This document shows, in pieces, positions 39,301 to 39,849 of a stretch of DNA of 39,849 bases (the stretch's first letter is position 1; every line of letters starts with the position of its first letter). This DNA is from Bacteroidales bacterium (lineage in GTDB: Bacteria; Bacteroidota; Bacteroidia; Bacteroidales; F082), in contig JAFYUH010000038.1 in the NCBI GenBank assembly GCA_017549605.1, forward strand, positions 1-39,849, read 5' to 3'. The position numbers and the translations under genes were made by a program. The notes beneath the pieces are model-generated. The model searched no databases and was not told the DNA's origin. It saw only the letters and a list, made by a program, of their open reading frames with translations.

Positions 39301-39849
39301 CAAAGGACCTTGAACGTTGAAACCAGCTCTACTGTGACCGTAGCCGTCTAATAATTCTGATGTTTCCAATTCAACACCAGCACCAAAAGTTCTAGAAGGG
39401 CCTTTTGTTGTCATGTTGATGATACCACCTGTAGCATCACCATACATAGCTGGGAGACCAGAGAGAAGAACTTCGACTTGGTCGATAGCTGATTGTGGAA
39501 CAGATGCAGAACCGATAACGCGAACACCGTCAACATAGTAAGTAGCACCATCACGAGCACCACGCATGTTACCGGCTTCACCGTCGCTAGAGAAAACACC
39601 ACCAACACTAGCTGCAACAGCTGATGCAGAACGTTGAGGCATCTTAGCAATTTCTTCTGCAGTAATAGTAGCACCACCTGAAGTGTTATCCTTTGAAATC
39701 AAAGGCACCTTGTAGTCTACAATTTCAACAGCATCCAACATTTCTGTTTGCATGCTCATACGTACATCCTGGAAAGTAATCTTGTTAGCAGGAATAACAA
39801 TACCTTTCATAACGAAAGTATTGTAACCAACGAAGGTTGCTTTCAAGTC
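36334..39849 (-). CDS. TonB-dependent receptor (Oar-like), 5' end outside the window
   Basis: The frame is open to the last base of the window, so the N-terminus is missing; 1171 codons are present. What remains starts at the end of a carboxypeptidase-regulatory-like domain (KATFVGYNTFVMKG), then a linker, a plug domain (SGGATITAEEIAKMPQR, MRGARDGATYYVDGVRVIG, VLLSGLPAMYGDATGGIINMTTKG) and a large barrel with long loops, ending in SQPRQIRFGVIFNF, a typical terminal strand with Phe at the end. It is the first visible gene of the operon with the 1450-residue protein and the PorV-like protein. Its size and loop-rich barrel resemble Oar-type receptors rather than SusC; there is no SusD. The substrate is unknown. 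Confidence 0.9.
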   Translation of the reverse strand, partial: DLKATFVGYNTFVMKGIVIPANKITFQDVRMSMQTEMLDAVEIVDYKVPLISKDNTSGGATITAEEIAKMPQRSASAVAASVGGVFSSDGEAGNMRGARDGATYYVDGVRVIGSASVPQSAIDQVEVLLSGLPAMYGDATGGIINMTTKGPSRTFGAGVELETSELLDGYGHSRAGFNVQGPLIKGKQSETALLGFFLSGELNYNRDGALSAVGHYKATDEWLEYIKANPIRVSGTGAGTYLNGEYTRMGSMEYIKNSQNTSGWSANFAGNINVRTTETVNLTFGGTFNTGKGHSYNRSSAYFNYDKNAVSTYSTWRVYGRFTQRFPSPQESTSLIKNFYYSLQVDYERYNSEYGDPDHWDNIWDYGYLGKYTIYKTPSYGYADTTIAVTDPATGATKYYNNVWATTSWDYDTLVQFQASDKNPLLANYTSLYYDLYADPYGHYQNFTDLQLGGALLNGDGPSAVYGMYAVPGSIQTNYGFGESDKFNVNLSGAMTIGNHELKLGFQYEQRNSRSYGISGYRMWYLMRNLANFHIQQLDIANPEVVSYDGFVDTIRYYRKYDEASQYQFDKNLREALGLDVNGLEWINIDSYDFNDNTIQYFDKNGELHTATLADGFDISMFTPDELTQDGNSYVSYYGYDYKGNKIKGQPTFEDFFTEVDENGNYTRPVGSFQPIYMAGYIQDKFAFKDLIFNVGVRVDRFDANQKVIKDPYILYDYQTVGDVAKNGVITLQNGTEVVVPENIGDDFALYVNKVDEITEVVGYRNNNVWYGADGREINNPTTLDKGSGISPWLTDPSQRRVNTTSFKDYDPQWSVMPRISFSFPISDEALFFAHYDVLTQRPSNNFTNIYSYYYFDQISGAIANPSLKPSQTIDYELGFTQKLTNSSSMTITGYYREIRNMIQLYRYTGAYPKDYTSYSNLDFSTVKGLTASYDLRRTGNVRLRASYTLQFSNATGASTSTMASLIAAGVPNLRSTFPMPWDRRHQFNIVLDYRFGEGRDYNGPVTNREKSGKKSINWLENTGASLTVNGGSGTPYTASENIQSPISGSNNILKGSMYGSRLPWSFRFDLRVDKDINMKLGGKDGEGGRNAYMNVYFQVLNLLNSRNIMGVYAATGNPDDDGYLSAPEWQREINTQRDPQAYRDLYSLYVNSPYNYSQPRQIRFGVIFNF

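Overview
The window looks like chromosomal DNA of an anaerobic, cobalamin-using Bacteroidales (Bacteroidota) species. The evidence is TAnnTTTG-type promoter boxes instead of -35/-10 elements, several parts or cargoes of the type IX secretion system (T9SS), TonB-linked outer-membrane proteins with carboxypeptidase-regulatory-like N-termini, MKK-type lipoproteins, an oxygen-sensitive class III ribonucleotide reductase and a B12-dependent methionine synthase. It is mostly ordinary housekeeping and envelope DNA. I see no prophage, insertion sequence, CRISPR array, rRNA or tRNA.

Layout. 1-140: the 3' end of exbD and a bidirectional terminator. 201-3010: nrdD-nrdG (minus) behind a cobalamin riboswitch. 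3067-5124: a T9SS cargo with BNR-like repeats. 5328-8276: a GH92 alpha-mannosidase lipoprotein (plus). 8277-8686: a gene-free stretch full of short repeats. 8687-11206: an outer-membrane beta-barrel receptor-like protein. 11336-15686: metH-metF. 15874-19746: a T9SS plug-family protein followed by priA. 19877-22498: apbE, a Cys-rich small membrane protein and tyrS. 22745-25098: a formylglycine-enzyme-like lipoprotein and an NAD-dependent epimerase. 25125-26732: an RlmL-like RNA methyltransferase and a MazG-like protein, divergent. 26812-29790: a DUF5686 protein and a small lipoprotein. 29886-30749: greA and a HIT protein. 30863-39849: a three-gene surface operon (TonB-dependent receptor, 1450-residue secreted protein, PorV/PorQ-family protein); the receptor runs off the end of the window.

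The most unusual content is a genome-wide-looking population of short tandem arrays with a 7-nt period (a few have 8). Each has about 4-6 degenerate units, and the unit sequence differs from array to array. They fill the intergenic spaces, sit against stop codons, build long hairpins, and have entered genes. In three genes (priA, the plug protein, the epimerase) the same stop-free ACAACAG-type heptamer is read in the same sense, giving a TTDN-containing peptide. In the plug protein ten heptamers in one phase encode essentially the whole signal peptide. Where the unit contains a stop codon (nrdG, mazG-like) the array instead supplies the protein's C-terminus and stop. A second family of three REP-like hairpins (AGACG...CGTCT) shows compensatory changes between copies, and one copy encodes the tail of the Cys-rich membrane protein.

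How the genes fit together. The nrdDG riboswitch and metH both point to a B12-centred economy; the riboswitch predicts a B12-dependent class II reductase elsewhere. The surface operon at the right end, the plug-family protein and the BNR protein are all linked to the T9SS. ApbE and the Cys-rich protein may both serve a flavinylated Na+-NQR or RNF complex that is not in the window.
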